In this document: piece after piece, positions 45,201 through 56,099 of the stretch
How the letters are laid out: each line of letters opens with the position of its first letter
Numbering within the stretch: position 1 is the first letter of the stretch
From: Cryptomeria japonica
Taxonomy: Eukaryota; Streptophyta; Pinopsida; Cupressales; Cupressaceae
Length of the DNA stretch: 64,000 nt
Direction: 5' to 3'
Assembly: GCF_030272615.1 (NCBI RefSeq)
Contig: NC_081411.1
Coordinates: forward strand, 153,005,971 to 153,069,970
The notes under the pieces: generated by a model
Database searches by the model: none
Seen by the model: the letters and a program-made list of their open reading frames with translations, nothing else
What the model was told of the DNA's origin: nothing
Made by a program: the position numbers and the translations under genes

Positions 45201-48200
45201 TTAAATGTGAGAGGTGGGATTTTGGGGGATTTAAATAAATAAAATTATTTTAAATGTGAGAGAGTATTTAATTAAATAAATATGATTTATTTATTTAATT
45301 AATGGTCTGAATTTGGTTAAGTGAATTAAATCAAATAAATTGAATAATTTATTTAATTAATAGGAGAAGAGGGTTAAGATGAATTAATTAAATATTAATT
45401 TAATTAATTATTAATTGATGGTTAAATAATTAAATAAATACTAAGTATTCATTTAATTAAGTGGACAGATTTATGTGACTACACCTACTTCTCAGAGAAA
45501 AAGAGTATGTACAAGAGTATAATTGCTAGGGATTGGCTCCTTAGAGTTCAAAAAGGAGGGTCATGGCTGCCAAAGCCTCTGACTAGAGAGAACTTCGTCA
45601 TAGAAGTGCGTGACATTGTGATACTTCTGAATAGGCTGAAGGGAAATTCACACTCCTTTTACTGGGAAGATTGAATGTATTTTTACATCCAGGTCCTGTT
45701 ATCTAGTGACAGATACCTTGATTGGGCTCAAGTGATTGCTGAGAGACTTCATGAAGGCTTGAGTAACTTTGTGGGAATGTCTAGTTTTTATATATCCTCC
45801 TACCTTCTCTACATATTATCTTGTACAAGAGATTAGCCTGGTTTGCTAAATGAATCATGGGTGGATGTCATGAAGATATATGATTATTATCCTTTGTTAC
45901 AACAACAAAAACATGTAGAACGAATTGATAGATGGAATGGTGCCTTCGCAAGAAAAATTGCTTTTGAGCTCTAGGGTCATGTGAATGAGAGGATATCAGA
46001 TGAAGCAATGAAATTTATAAGTATATATGGTAGCTTCTTTATTCAATTTCCTAGGTTCACCTACCTTTGGGTAGGTGGTTTCGAAGGTCAACCATTCAAG
46101 CTACCTAGGTATGCCTTTGACAACTATGTTCTTATAGAGGTGAGCAGGCAACTAGCTTACATTGATAAAAGGTTGGGAGCAAAAGGTAAATCCGGAGTTG
46201 TCTTCCCTATTGAACTTGGATAATATAGCTACAAATCCATATCTAATGCTCTAAATTTGGAATTGGAATTTAAAAAGATGAACCTGCAGGCTTATGTTGT
46301 AAGACGTAGGTTTGATAGTAGAGGTTATGCCATTTAAAATATAAATGTGGACAACCACTTTTGTCATGAACCTTAGTTGGAGGATTATTGGGAGAATTGC
46401 AGTGACGAATATGAAGTAAGAAGAAGACTGTGGTCAAGGTTTACTTTGCAGCAAGTAGTCAGCATGAAGCTTTCTATTAATATATCCAAAGTGCTGGAGG
46501 ATATAGGGGAAGGTATTATGGATCCCGAGTTCAATACAGAGGTTCAAGGAAAGCCAATCCTTGAGGTTGATTGGAATAAAAAGGAGGATGACAGTATTCA
46601 AGACAAAACTTTAATGTTATAAGAAGAACTGAGAGATGGTTGAGGGATCAAAAGTTTAAGAAGGGATCACTCATATCCTCACATGAACTAAGAGTTGATT
46701 CACACATTGTGACTCAATCTCCCATTTCCACCACTAATGAAATTGTTAATGTTGCAGGTGGTTCAAGGCCTATTGTTGAAAAAATCCAACCTAGGAGATT
46801 AAAGAGGTCACCATCAGGTTACACAGCCGCCCGAGTAACTTGGTCCAGGAGCAAGAAAAAGAGTAAAGAGCCCATATTGAGTCAAATTGTAGTGGACCAA
46901 GACCCTAATGAAGAGGTAGAAATAGTAATGGATCAACATGATTTAGGTGAGCCTGCGATGTAGGAAATGGATATAAAAAAGAAATGGAGAATGAACTGGA
47001 TCCCATGAACACCCTGGTTATTGTCAATTCACCATATACTCAGGCAACTCCTCCACCCAAAGAACCTACGAACACACCACGATGGTTGGAAGCTGCTGTT
47101 GGGAAGAAATGAAGTGTAGTTTCAATTACAATCCCTATAGAAGACATGGTCAACAAATGTCTTGGAAAGGTATCCAAGCCAAAAAGACTTAAGATGGAGA
47201 CAATGATTGAGGTGGATGAAGCAACAGGTCATTAGACAACCGAGATAGCTAAGACTATTCCAGATAGAGATGCATACCAAGCTATTGAGGAGGACTTTAT
47301 AGTTGAAAAAATAGATTTGGGGGTTGCTTCGCGTGCTGTCGATGTTAAACATTTTAAGTCTTCTACAAAGAGAATAATTTCTAGAACATGGAAGGATGAG
47401 AAGGATAAAAGGGAGTTGAAGAAAATTGTTACTCGGATGGCTGAGTACATCAATGCCATTCACCATCCAAATCCTCAACCTTTATCATAGGTGCTAGTGT
47501 CTTTTGATCCCAAATCTCCGGCCAATCAAAGGATGTTGGACCAGGTTCAAAGAAATAAAATAGTCACAGAGATGTTCAATAAATGGTTGGATCTTATAAT
47601 ACAACAAGGATCAGACTATATCGTCAGTTTGGTAAAGGTTTATAAGGATGTTGAGACTATGAGAAAGGAGCTGGAGTTAGAAGTCATGGCCTGGGAGAAG
47701 GAAAGAATCAAATGGGTGGCAGTTCTTGCACAACTAAATGACATACAAAAATATGGAGTGATGAAATTCCTAGCTGAAAAACCAATGGAAAACTTGGATG
47801 ATAATGTACTATATGTATCAAGGAAAAATGTGGAGTGGTGTAATTCAATTATAAAGAAGGGCCATGAAGAAACCACTAAACTGCTCAAGGGACTGGCAGA
47901 TTTAATTGGTACAATGCAAAAGGATCTCAAGTGCATTGACATCTAGCTCATGAAAGATGATGCAAAGATGATTGAAGCTGCTGCAGATATGAAAAATATC
48001 TTCCAAGAAAGGATACAATTCATTCAGAAGACAAAATCCTTGACTACGGATGATTTCTCAAAAGTAGCCATGATTGAGTCGATGCTTGCGGTTGGTTTCG
48101 ATCATCTGGAAGTGCACAAGGAAAGGGTGGCACAAGTAAATATGGATAAGTTTGGAAGCATTGAATCCAACACATTGGACTCCCTTAATTTTAGGTCATC

Positions 48201-48204
48201 TTGA

Positions 48205-49145
48205 ACTTCTCGGTGGCACATTTAGAATGGCATGGTGTGCATAGGTCAGCGGCAAAGCAAGATAGACCAGTAACTTCCTCTACCATGGTGAAGTCATGAT
48301 TGATTAGGGAATGAGCCGCCGGCCTCTCTATGGCTATTATTTTAATTTTTCTTGGTTTAGTAAATAGTTTCTTTAACCTATGGTTAAAGTAAAAGTTTTA
48401 ATTTTTATGTAAAAACTATGACCCAAAGGGCTATTTAAGCTAGGAGGTTTGCTTTCGCTAGGGTTGGAAAAACTATGATTTTTTTAGTAGCAAAAAATAT
48501 CTATTTTTTTATGAATTTCTTTAAACTGGAATGACTAATTTATCAATGAAAATGATTATGGTGTGCAGTCTTTGAATCTGTTTGTTTAAATATTAATGGT
48601 CTTTCCTTGGGAAATCTGCTATGTGCATCATAGCATTTTTTTTATATATCAATTAAATCTATGTTTTTAAGAATTTATTATTATTATTAATTGTTAGCAG
48701 ATTTATTGTGGATTGAGTTGTGTTGACCCCCCTTGTCCTATAAGGCATGAGAGAGTATCGATTAGAATCAATATTGCATGTATTTTCTTTGCTCTGAATT
48801 TATGAAATGAACATGTGTGAGAAATAGAGTTTGTGAGCTCTTATTTAATCTTCAGAATATTCTCTTTGTTTTATGTTGATGGCATTCCTTTGTGTTGATA
48901 GATGAATGCTAAAGCCTTTCTATGCTTTTTGGTTAAAAGCCTCTTCATTTCAAAGGTTTTTAGTGTAAAATTCATTGCAAATCATATGAGGAGTTGCCCT
49001 CTAGTGTAGAGGATGGATTTTGATTAATTCTTCCAACTGTTGGTTTATTTGTGTCCTTTCATTAAGGGGTGTACATAAGTCATATTACTATTCAGAGAAA
49101 AAAAATATTACAATTTCAAGAAAGGGACAAATCTATTAACCAACA
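48205..49145. other. Right part of element G, no gene seen
   Basis: This sequence follows the ORF stop. It looks like an untranslated tail: AT-rich, with no recognisable protein. TGTTGACCCCCCTTG at 48721 recalls the left end of element G and could mark a diverged terminal repeat of about 425 bp, but the alignment beyond the first 15 bases is poor. Confidence 0.4.
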
Positions 49146-49150
49146 CAATC

Positions 49151-49711
49151 CAAGGATAAAATTCAACTCATGGATCATGGACATCTCAAATTCTTTTTGC
49201 ATCTCAACAACAAATTTTATGCACATACTTTCATTTCCTCCAAAGATTATATCATTAACATACACTACCACAATCAGATTTTGTCTTGAATTACAAGTGA
49301 CTATGTGTTGAACCCTTCTAAAATCCTTTATCGGTTAGATACTTGTCTAATCTCCCATACCAAGCTCTAGGAGCTTGTTTCAGTCCATACAAATCCTTTT
49401 TTAATCTACAAACAATGTTTGAATCATCCTTCAAATTGAATCCTTTCGGTTGTTCAATGTAAACTTCTCATTTTAGTTCTCCATTCAAAAATGTTGATTT
49501 CACATCCATCTGATAAACCTTGAAATCTTTGAATGTTGTAAATACCAGGAACATCTAGATTTCCTCCATTCTTGCAACCACCTAGCATAAGTTTCATCAA
49601 AGTCAATTCCTTCAATCCGAGTGTATCCTTGGCAAACCAACCTTTCCTTATTCCTCACAACCTTTCCATCTTCATCCAACTTGTTCTAGAATACCATTTA
49701 TTATTGATTAC
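49151..49711 (-). pseudogene. Copia B, front half of reverse transcriptase
   Basis: Reading down from 49711, fragments in different frames give VVRNKERLVCQGYTRIEGIDFDET, the QMDVKS-like region, [11 protein letters not shown]-type sequence near 49350-49385, and the active site VVVYVNDIIFGGNE (about 49225-49265), in which the first Asp of the DD pair is Asn. EFEMSMIHELNFILGL at 49151-49195 leads to the element G junction. Several frameshifts are present. Confidence 0.82.
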
Positions 49712-50783
49712 TGTCGTGTATATGTGAAGTGTGTACCTATTATACCTGCAACTGCAACACAAAACACTCAATAAATCATTACAAGCATTGTTAGAAAATT
49801 AATCAACAAAAGATAAAACCATAGCTAATCGATCTATTGCCTCCTAGTAAATGCGAGTATGATTTTTGCTCTCAGGTCTAGTTATGCAAATTCTAGTGAC
49901 TTGACTACACTTAAATGGAGGATTTAGATCTTGGAGATGAATGATCTAGCAATGATAGCATGATTAAGCTACATGATTATTCTAGAAAATAAGCTAGAAT
50001 GAAGATGCAATTAAGCTAAGATTTGAACATGATAACAATGCTTGAAATAATAAACTAGAAGCTAGATTCCTATACTAACAATGATTGAATGCAAATGAGA
50101 TGGGATCAATCAGGATACAAAAATGATATGAATTGGGACCCTTTGTGCTCCAAAATGAGGTCTATTTATAGGATTTCCCAAAGTTAGGGATGATGTGGCA
50201 TGAATCAACAATCAAGATTTGATCTGAAGATATCAATGGTTAAATTGGAGGTGGGTTTAGAAGAGGTTGGATGAAAGGGGACAATTGGTGGTAGGTAGGA
50301 AAACAGGTTGGATGAAAGGGAAAAATGCCATCTCCATGGTGAGAAGTGTCAAAAAGCTTCTAGAAGAGGTTAGATGAAACGGAACAGTTAGTGACAAGTG
50401 TCACAAGGCTTTGCTCATGAGAGGGAAAAGTGTTCAAGGAAAGGGGACATGGGGGTAAATGGATTGGGTTAGGTTAGGTGGTTAGAGGTTAGGAGAATTT
50501 GAATTTAAAATTTCAAATAATAAGAAAAGGCTAATTAATTTCAACAACTCATGAATTGATTTGTTTTAATTAATTATGGGATTTACAAGAAATGAATTTG
50601 ATGGGGGGAATTAATTAATTTGAATTAATTAATTAAAGAGGATTATTGAAATGAACCTAATAAGTAGATGAAAAGGGGAATTTAATCAAATTTCTTAGTG
50701 GATTCAATTAAATTGGGAAGGGGGATTAATTAAATAATTGCTTATTTAATTAATTATCTTCAGACCATTTTTAGGTGTATACA
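49712..50783 (-). mobile_element. Solo LTR, Gypsy-like family 2, in copia B
   Basis: It is 1,072 bp, TGTCGTGTATATG...GGTGTATACA, with duplication ATTAC at 49707-49711 and 50784-50788. It is the same family and orientation as 27041-28087. Confidence 0.92.
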
Positions 50784-50788
50784 ATTAC

Positions 50789-52557
50789 ATTCTTATCTTC
50801 TGCTCTACTGACTAATTCCCATGTCTGGTTTTTCTCAATTTGATCTAGTTCCCCTTTCATTACCTTCATCTAGTTTTGATCTTTGCAGGCTTCCTCTATT
50901 GTCTTTGGCTCAGTTTCAGATAGAAGACATAGAAAGACCTTTTCTTGTGATAACTCCTTTTCTCTTGTCTCCAATAATCTAATCTTCTAAGTGATCCTTC
51001 TTGACATACCCTGGACTCTTGGATGTAGATGCTGGAGCATCCCGATCATTCTTTTCTTCACTCTTGGTTTCTTCCTTCCTTTCCTTTTCTTTGGACTCAT
51101 CTAAGTCATATCCTGCTACTATTTCTGACTCCTTTGAAGTGTTCTCATCAACTTTGACACTTGCACTTTCAACAATCTTATTCAATCTCTTGTTAAAATA
51201 TCGATATGCCTTTCTCTTTATTGAGTACCCAAGAATATACCTTCATCTGCTCTACTGTTAAACTTCCAAGATTATCTTCATCTCTCCTAATATAGCACTT
51301 CCAAAATCTTTGAAATATTTTACTGTCGGAGTTCTACCATACCACAGTTCATAAGATATCTTACCATACTTCCTCTGATAAAAAATTTTGTTGAGTGTGT
51401 ACATTGTTGTATGAATTGCTTCTTTCCAATAGACTTTAGGTAACTCTTCACCCTTTATCATTGTTCTGGTTGCTTATTGTATAGTCCGGTTCATTCTTTC
51501 TACTACACCATTCCGCTGAGGTGTCTAAGGAGTTGATAACTATCTTTTGATGCCATGTTTTTCACAAAAGTCATTGAACTCATCTGAGATGAATTCTCCT
51601 CCTATATCAGACCTTAAACACTTTATTTTCATGCCAACTTCACTCTCAACTTTTTCCTTGAATATCTTAAACTTTTCCAATGCTTCAAACTTTTCTCTGA
51701 GAAATGCAACCCAAGTCATTTTAGAGAAATCATCGATCCGTAACATGAAATACCTCTCACCTTGCAGGCTTCTTTTCTGGGTTGGACCACAAAGATCTGT
51801 GTGAACCAAATCTAGTAATTCAGTAGACAAGTACTCCTTTCCTTTGAATGTGCTTCCAGTCTGCTTTCCTATTTGACATTCCCTATAGATGTTGTTCTTC
51901 AGTTTAGAAAATATGGGCAAATCTCTTACTGCACTCTTTGAACTAATTTGTACCAAATTATCAAAGTTGATATGACACATCCTTTGGTGCCATAGATAGT
52001 TGTCATCAAGTTGTGATATCAAGCAATTCTTTATAGCTCCTTCCATCGGGTACATATTTCCATGGCTTCCTTCCAGCTGCAATAACCATTCTGGAATCCT
52101 TCCAAATCTCACATCCATTGTCCTAAAAGATGACATTGTATCCATTTTTGTACATATGTCCAACACTTAAGAGATTATGATGCAAACCCTTCACATAATA
52201 AACATCGTTAGTGCTATGATTTCCATCAAAGGTAATTGAACCAATACTAGCAATTTGTGATGTCTGATCATCTCCAAATCTATCTGAACCTCCATCATAC
52301 CTTTCAAGTTTTATGAATTTTCTTTTATCACCAGTCATATGATTTGAGCATCCACTATCAATCAACTATTCATTTGTGTCTGTTATAGCATGAAATGTGT
52401 TAGCAATAGTCTTAGAGATATCATACTTAGGAACATCCTTTTCTAGAAAAAATAAACAATCACCATCCTTATAGTCTGATTCATCATCTGAGATACTAGA
52501 ATCATCTTTAACATAATATGCCTTCTTATTGAACTTTCCTTCATTTTCCTTAAAATT
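50789..52557 (-). pseudogene. Copia B protease, integrase and connector
   Basis: Protease has LIDSGCSNHMTGDKRKF (about 52320-52365, preceded by a TAG where Trp is expected). GAG-pre-integrase has YLWHQRMCHINFDNLVQ. The integrase core keeps all catalytic residues in LVHTDLCGP, CLRSDIGGEF and VVERMN, although TAG stops replace Gln and Trp around 51516-51542. A 4-base deletion near 51285 shifts FGSKCY to FGSAIL. The connector then runs to KKDHLEDQIIGDKRKG near 50970. Confidence 0.88.
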
Positions 52558-53356
52558 TTATCTATTTCCCTTTTCTAGACATGTAGTTGCAATATGACCA
52601 ATCTTACCACATCTAAAACATTTAAAGGGTAACATACCTATGTGTTTGTTGGTGCCTTTCTTCAACTTCCTGACAAAGTTTTCTTCTACCTCATCCGGGC
52701 TTTCCTCATCATCTAGATTGTCTTCAAATGCCTTGAATGCAATCTCTAACTTGTATTTATCCTTTCTGAACTTCCTTACTTGAGATGCAGTCAGGGTACC
52801 AAATAGTTGCTCTCTGGTGAAATTTTTTGGATCATAATTTTCTTCAATTGCAGAGATCTTGTCACAGTAGCTTACCGGTAATGTCATCAAAATCTTGTCA
52901 ATCACATCCTCCTTGCTCAAAGTGCCTTCGAGGTCTCTGATCTCATTCATTATGACATCAACCTTCTCAAAATAGCTCACAATATTCTCTCCTTCTTCCA
53001 TCCTTAGGTTTTCATATCTCCTCTTAGCAATTAATCTCTTTGTCAGCTTGACTCTCTCATTTCCTTCATAGATGTCTTTTAACTTTTGCAAGACTTCATA
53101 AGCAGTATTCAAAGAGATAACCTTAGTCAATTTAGTTTTTAATAATGCACTAAATATAACATACATTTCTTTTTTTATTTTCTTCATAAGCTTGAATCTC
53201 ATTTGGAGTATTGAGTCCATTCGTCGGAAGAACATACTTAGTCTCCATAGCCTTACAAGTATTGTATCCCAGAGAAACCAAATGACCTCTCATCTTCACT
53301 TTCTAAAAACTATAAACAAATTCTTCAAAGATGGGAATTGATAACTTGTGTTCCAT
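52558..53356 (-). pseudogene. Copia B gag
   Basis: The likely start is ATG at 53356-53354 (MEHKLSIPIFEEF), with a frameshift near 53165. The main open part (53235-52558) has KLKDIYEGNERVKLTKRL, ENIVSYFEKVDVIMNEIRDL and EDVIDKILMTLPVSY. It ends with the CCHC knuckle CFRCGKIGHIATTC (about 52578-52620). A TAA stop at 52558 fits a former CAA. Confidence 0.87.
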
Positions 53357-53407
53357 TAGATCAGGATCTTCCTCAAGCAGTTAAGCTCTTTACCAAGGAA
53401 CTGCAAA

Positions 53408-53419
53408 TCTAATATCAAT
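53408..53419 (-). other. Degenerate primer-binding site of copia B
   Basis: The minus strand reads TTGATATTAGAT beside the LTR. It is the initiator-Met type site TTGGTATCAGAG with three C-to-T or G-to-A style changes. Confidence 0.6.
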
Positions 53420-54343
53420 TGTTGAATATGAAAATCCAAGAAACTTAGAAGGGGGGTGAATCGATTGACAACAAATTTAACAATTGTAACCTTAATGCAC
53501 AGATTTGAAATATTAATTAGAATTGACAAAATTAGGAAACACATGCAAAATTCAAATTAGACACAAGAGACACCAGAATTTACGTAGAAAACCCAAGAAG
53601 GGAAAAACCATAGAGAATGCAAATTCTTAATATATAAAAACTAGTCAAGGTGATTTTTATAATGGGTGGCTCATTGCCAAAGTGCTCACTACAGGTGGGC
53701 TCATTTCCCTAAGAGGCTCACTACCAATATGCTTATTACAGATGGGCTCATGATCCTGAAAGGCTCACTACCAAAGAAGAAAGAAAGGCAATAAGAATCC
53801 ACCACAAGAAAAACACAGTTTGTACTGTCAAAACTACTTAGGGTAAATATATCACACAGTCACTAGATTCCTTCAATCTCACATGTCTTCAACACAAAAA
53901 TCCATATCTCAAATATCCAAATCAATCTCCAATATATACTATCTCTAGAAATTATAATTTTTGATGTCAGCTGAGACATGGATCTAAAATAGGTCTCCAC
54001 TAAACATTCCAGTGGTGGCAAGGAATGAAAATTGAACCATATCACACTGTTCCTCCTCAAACATATCAACATGATACATACATCACCAAGGCTACACCTA
54101 AAGAGAATCCACAGACTATGCAATCTCAATATCCTGTCTAAGGCCTCGAGCTCCAGATCATGCCAAACCCAAATATAATACAGAAAAATATCTTCTGAGT
54201 TACCAAATGCATCCGGTGAAATCGGGAAACCTTCAAGCGCACAATATGCCTAAATTCAACACTCTTGCTCACCATACCACATCCAGACTTAATCTAGACC
54301 AAAGGATTTGACATTAATGAAAACACATGATGTAATGCTAACA
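53420..54343 (-). repeat. 5' LTR of copia B
   Basis: 924 bp, TGTTGAATATG...GCTAACA on the plus strand, uninterrupted. It serves as the template that identifies the nested insertion in the other LTR. Confidence 0.92.
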
Positions 54344-54349
54344 TGAATT

Positions 54350-56011
54350 TGTTGCAATATGGTGTAATTGATGACAACTTATAATATGGAAAAGAGTTTG
54401 ATTGATGATAAAGTGAGATGGATTGGTACAAATGGTTTGATGCATACATAGAATCAACATGGTTGATGAGTCAACATGTTTGAGGTTATTAAAGCAATTT
54501 GGAAGTCCACTACATATGTCATCATGACATGAGTCATTCCAAAAGCGTTGCAAGTATCTATTGCACCACACCTTAAGTTCATATTTAATGTTCATACGTT
54601 GTGTAACAATTATGCACCATCTTTCATATTCATAGTATTAAGTCATTGGAACGTAATGGAAGGAAATTTTACCTTATCTTCTGAAGTTCATGATGAATTT
54701 ACTCATTCTATAAGTATATTATTTGTGCAATCATAGATGTTATCTCTTGTATGTTTCAAGGAGTTAGGTAAACATTAGAAAAGTAGTTGTGTCTCTATCT
54801 TCACTCATATTTTTGAGAAAATTTTCAAAGGCACAAACAAAGCATTTTTACTACTTGACAATATCATTAACATTTGGTCATAATTCCTCTACATTGCAAT
54901 ATTTTATCTTGTCAATCAATTGGGAGGTTACATTTAGGTTTTCACGTCACAACTCATCTTCTACACAGAAAATTGGAGTTGTTTGTTCTCTAGATTGCAC
55001 CAAGTCAAAGTAAAGTGTTTCAGAAGCTAGCCAAAATGCTTTGTATTCATCCAGATTGGTATATATGATTGTGTAGATTTTTTAACATGATCCAATAGGT
55101 ATAAGGAATGTACTATTGAAGTTATAGATTTTTTGGGATACTGCAAGATCAATTTTTATAGTGTCAAGGTGTACAGTTGAATTGGTATGTTTTATCTTCA
55201 CTTGTAAAAGTGATCATATACTTACGCCAAGATATAATAATTATATATGGTTAAATAATTTCAAAAAGACACCTTCAAAATACAGAAGTGCTTATATATT
55301 GATTTGCATAGTGATCTTCGTCTCTTTCTAGTAGCGCAAGGGATATATGTTGACAGTGTTTGATGATTTGTTGTTAGTGGACCGACATGGCTTATACTCT
55401 TACTGATATGATCTTTAATATTTGCACTTGGTTTGGAAGATGTATTGAAATGGTTTTGGGCCTTGTTGAATCTTATGTTGATTTGCAACTTGTTATCTTT
55501 CATGATAAAAGTGTTTGGGGGCCGACTAAGTAAATTTCATGCTTTCAAATATGATCTATCTTGGAGCCAACCTAGTTGATGACTTGAGAAGTCACAAAGG
55601 ATATATATAGAAGATCAAATCATTTAAAATTTTTGTAATGATAAAGTTGTATGAAAAAACTAAATTATACCATCCACATATGACATATTCATCTTCATAA
55701 TGGTTCAAATTGTCAATATTTATAAAAACATGTTGTCTTAAAGGAGTTGTAGCTTCATTTGGGTTGCATCCCATAAAGTATAATGTATTGTTACTTGTGA
55801 GGCTAGATTTAGAATGTAGATCAAAGAAAAATTTCTCACTATGGTTTTTGTCCTGTGGGTTTTCCATATAAATCTAGTGTTGTGGTTGTGTGTTTTGGTT
55901 TCTCTCTATTCTTGTTGTTTAAATCCTTGATACTAAATGAATACTAATAAAACATGAAATAATTTTGTTGATACCAATTCACTCCCTCCTCTGATTCTTT
56001 AGGTGTGTTCA
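54350..56011 (+). repeat. 5' LTR of copia F
   Basis: 1,662 bp from TGTTGCAATATGG to GGTGTGTTCA, ending with the ACTCCCTCCTCTGATTC block seen near the end of plant copia LTRs. It is followed by a primer-binding-like site and gag. Copia B lies immediately upstream. No matching 3' LTR is found before the window end, so the element is truncated or rearranged. The left boundary is inferred from the TG start. Confidence 0.7.
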
Positions 56012-56016
56012 AAAAT

Positions 56017-56028
56017 TGGTATTACAAA
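56017..56028 (+). other. Primer-binding-like site of copia F
   Basis: TTGGTATTACAAAAAGG follows the LTR. It begins like the initiator-Met site TTGGTATCAGAGC and is decayed after eight bases. Confidence 0.6.
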
Positions 56029-56099
56029 AAGGTTCCTTGATACAATATAACAATTAAGTTAGATCTTGCACTTGAACTTGTGGGGACTAAAGTGGTGCT

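Larger units (their letters stand above)
43570..45483 (-). mobile_element. Solo LTR, Gypsy-like, inside the element G ORF
   Basis: It is 1,914 bp, TGATGCTCTGC...GTGACTACA on the plus strand, with duplication CCTAC at 43565-43569 and 45484-45488. Excision joins TSYAY to FSEKK in frame, confirming both the insertion and the host ORF. On the minus strand it opens TGTAGTCACATAAAT, in the style of the other Gypsy-like solo LTRs. It contains two internal tandem arrays. Confidence 0.92.
43198..48204 (+). pseudogene. Long decayed ORF of element G, unknown function
   Basis: The ancestral ORF is about 1,030 codons once the solo LTR at 43570-45483 is removed. The first in-frame ATG is 43198; 43246 (MLPELKDTSLAHADLGDF) is the better start if the TATA-like box is real. 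Segments in order: LVEAVAFPLVAPCPNLVIAF; DGELLVSINRETVMAAMGIP (43460-43545); a long hydrophobic/aromatic middle with YLDWAQVIAERLHEGLSNF, FPRFTYLWVGGFEGQPFKLP and DNYVLIEVSRQLAYIDKR; and a charged Ser/Lys/Pro-rich linker (46640-47120). The C-terminal part is helical and charged, probably coiled coil (47491-48150), with KELELEVMAWEKERIKW. Thirteen in-frame stops fit CAG, CAA, CGA or TGG origins. Small frame shifts lie near 46622-46640 and 46963-46984. No RT, integrase, transposase or zinc finger is seen. I do not recognise the family. Confidence 0.6.
33871..49145 (+). mobile_element. Element G, 15.3-kb insertion of unknown class with its own ORF
   Basis: It is bounded by the direct repeat CAATC at 33866-33870 and 49146-49150. 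The left end TATTAGCCCCCC (a TG start if one G-to-A change is allowed) and right end AACCAACA suggest LTR-type ends. I find no convincing pair of LTRs; TGTTGACCCCCC at 48721 is a possible start of a right LTR but aligns poorly. Inside are copia C, two solo LTRs, a GGTTCAA repeat array and a long decayed plus-strand ORF. Without these younger insertions the element is about 5 kb. No RT, integrase or transposase of its own is visible. Options are a non-autonomous LTR element, an old element carrying a captured gene, or a retrocopy. Confidence 0.65.
30391..54343 (-). mobile_element. Copia B, decayed copia element enlarged by nested insertions
   Basis: The LTRs are at 30391-32801 and 53420-54343 (both TGTTGAATATG...GCTAACA on the plus strand). 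The 5-bp duplication TGAAT is at 30386-30390 and 54344-54348. Coding order on the minus strand is gag, protease, integrase, RT, RNase H. Three later insertions inflate it to 24 kb: a solo LTR in its 3' LTR, the 15.3-kb element G in RT, and a solo LTR in the connector before RT. Its own sequence totals roughly 6 kb. All domains carry stops or frameshifts. Confidence 0.9.

Noticed and set aside
45981-46622. Two plus-strand frames as separate small host genes
   Set aside because: They share one frame with the sequence between them and with 45489 onward, separated only by single stop codons, so they are parts of the G ORF.
33867-49138. A 9-bp direct repeat AATCTATTA at the element G ends, suggesting a Mutator-type insertion
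   Set aside because: Using CAATC as a 5-bp duplication restores the copia B reading frame exactly, whereas the 9-bp reading leaves extra bases and no terminal inverted repeats are convincing.
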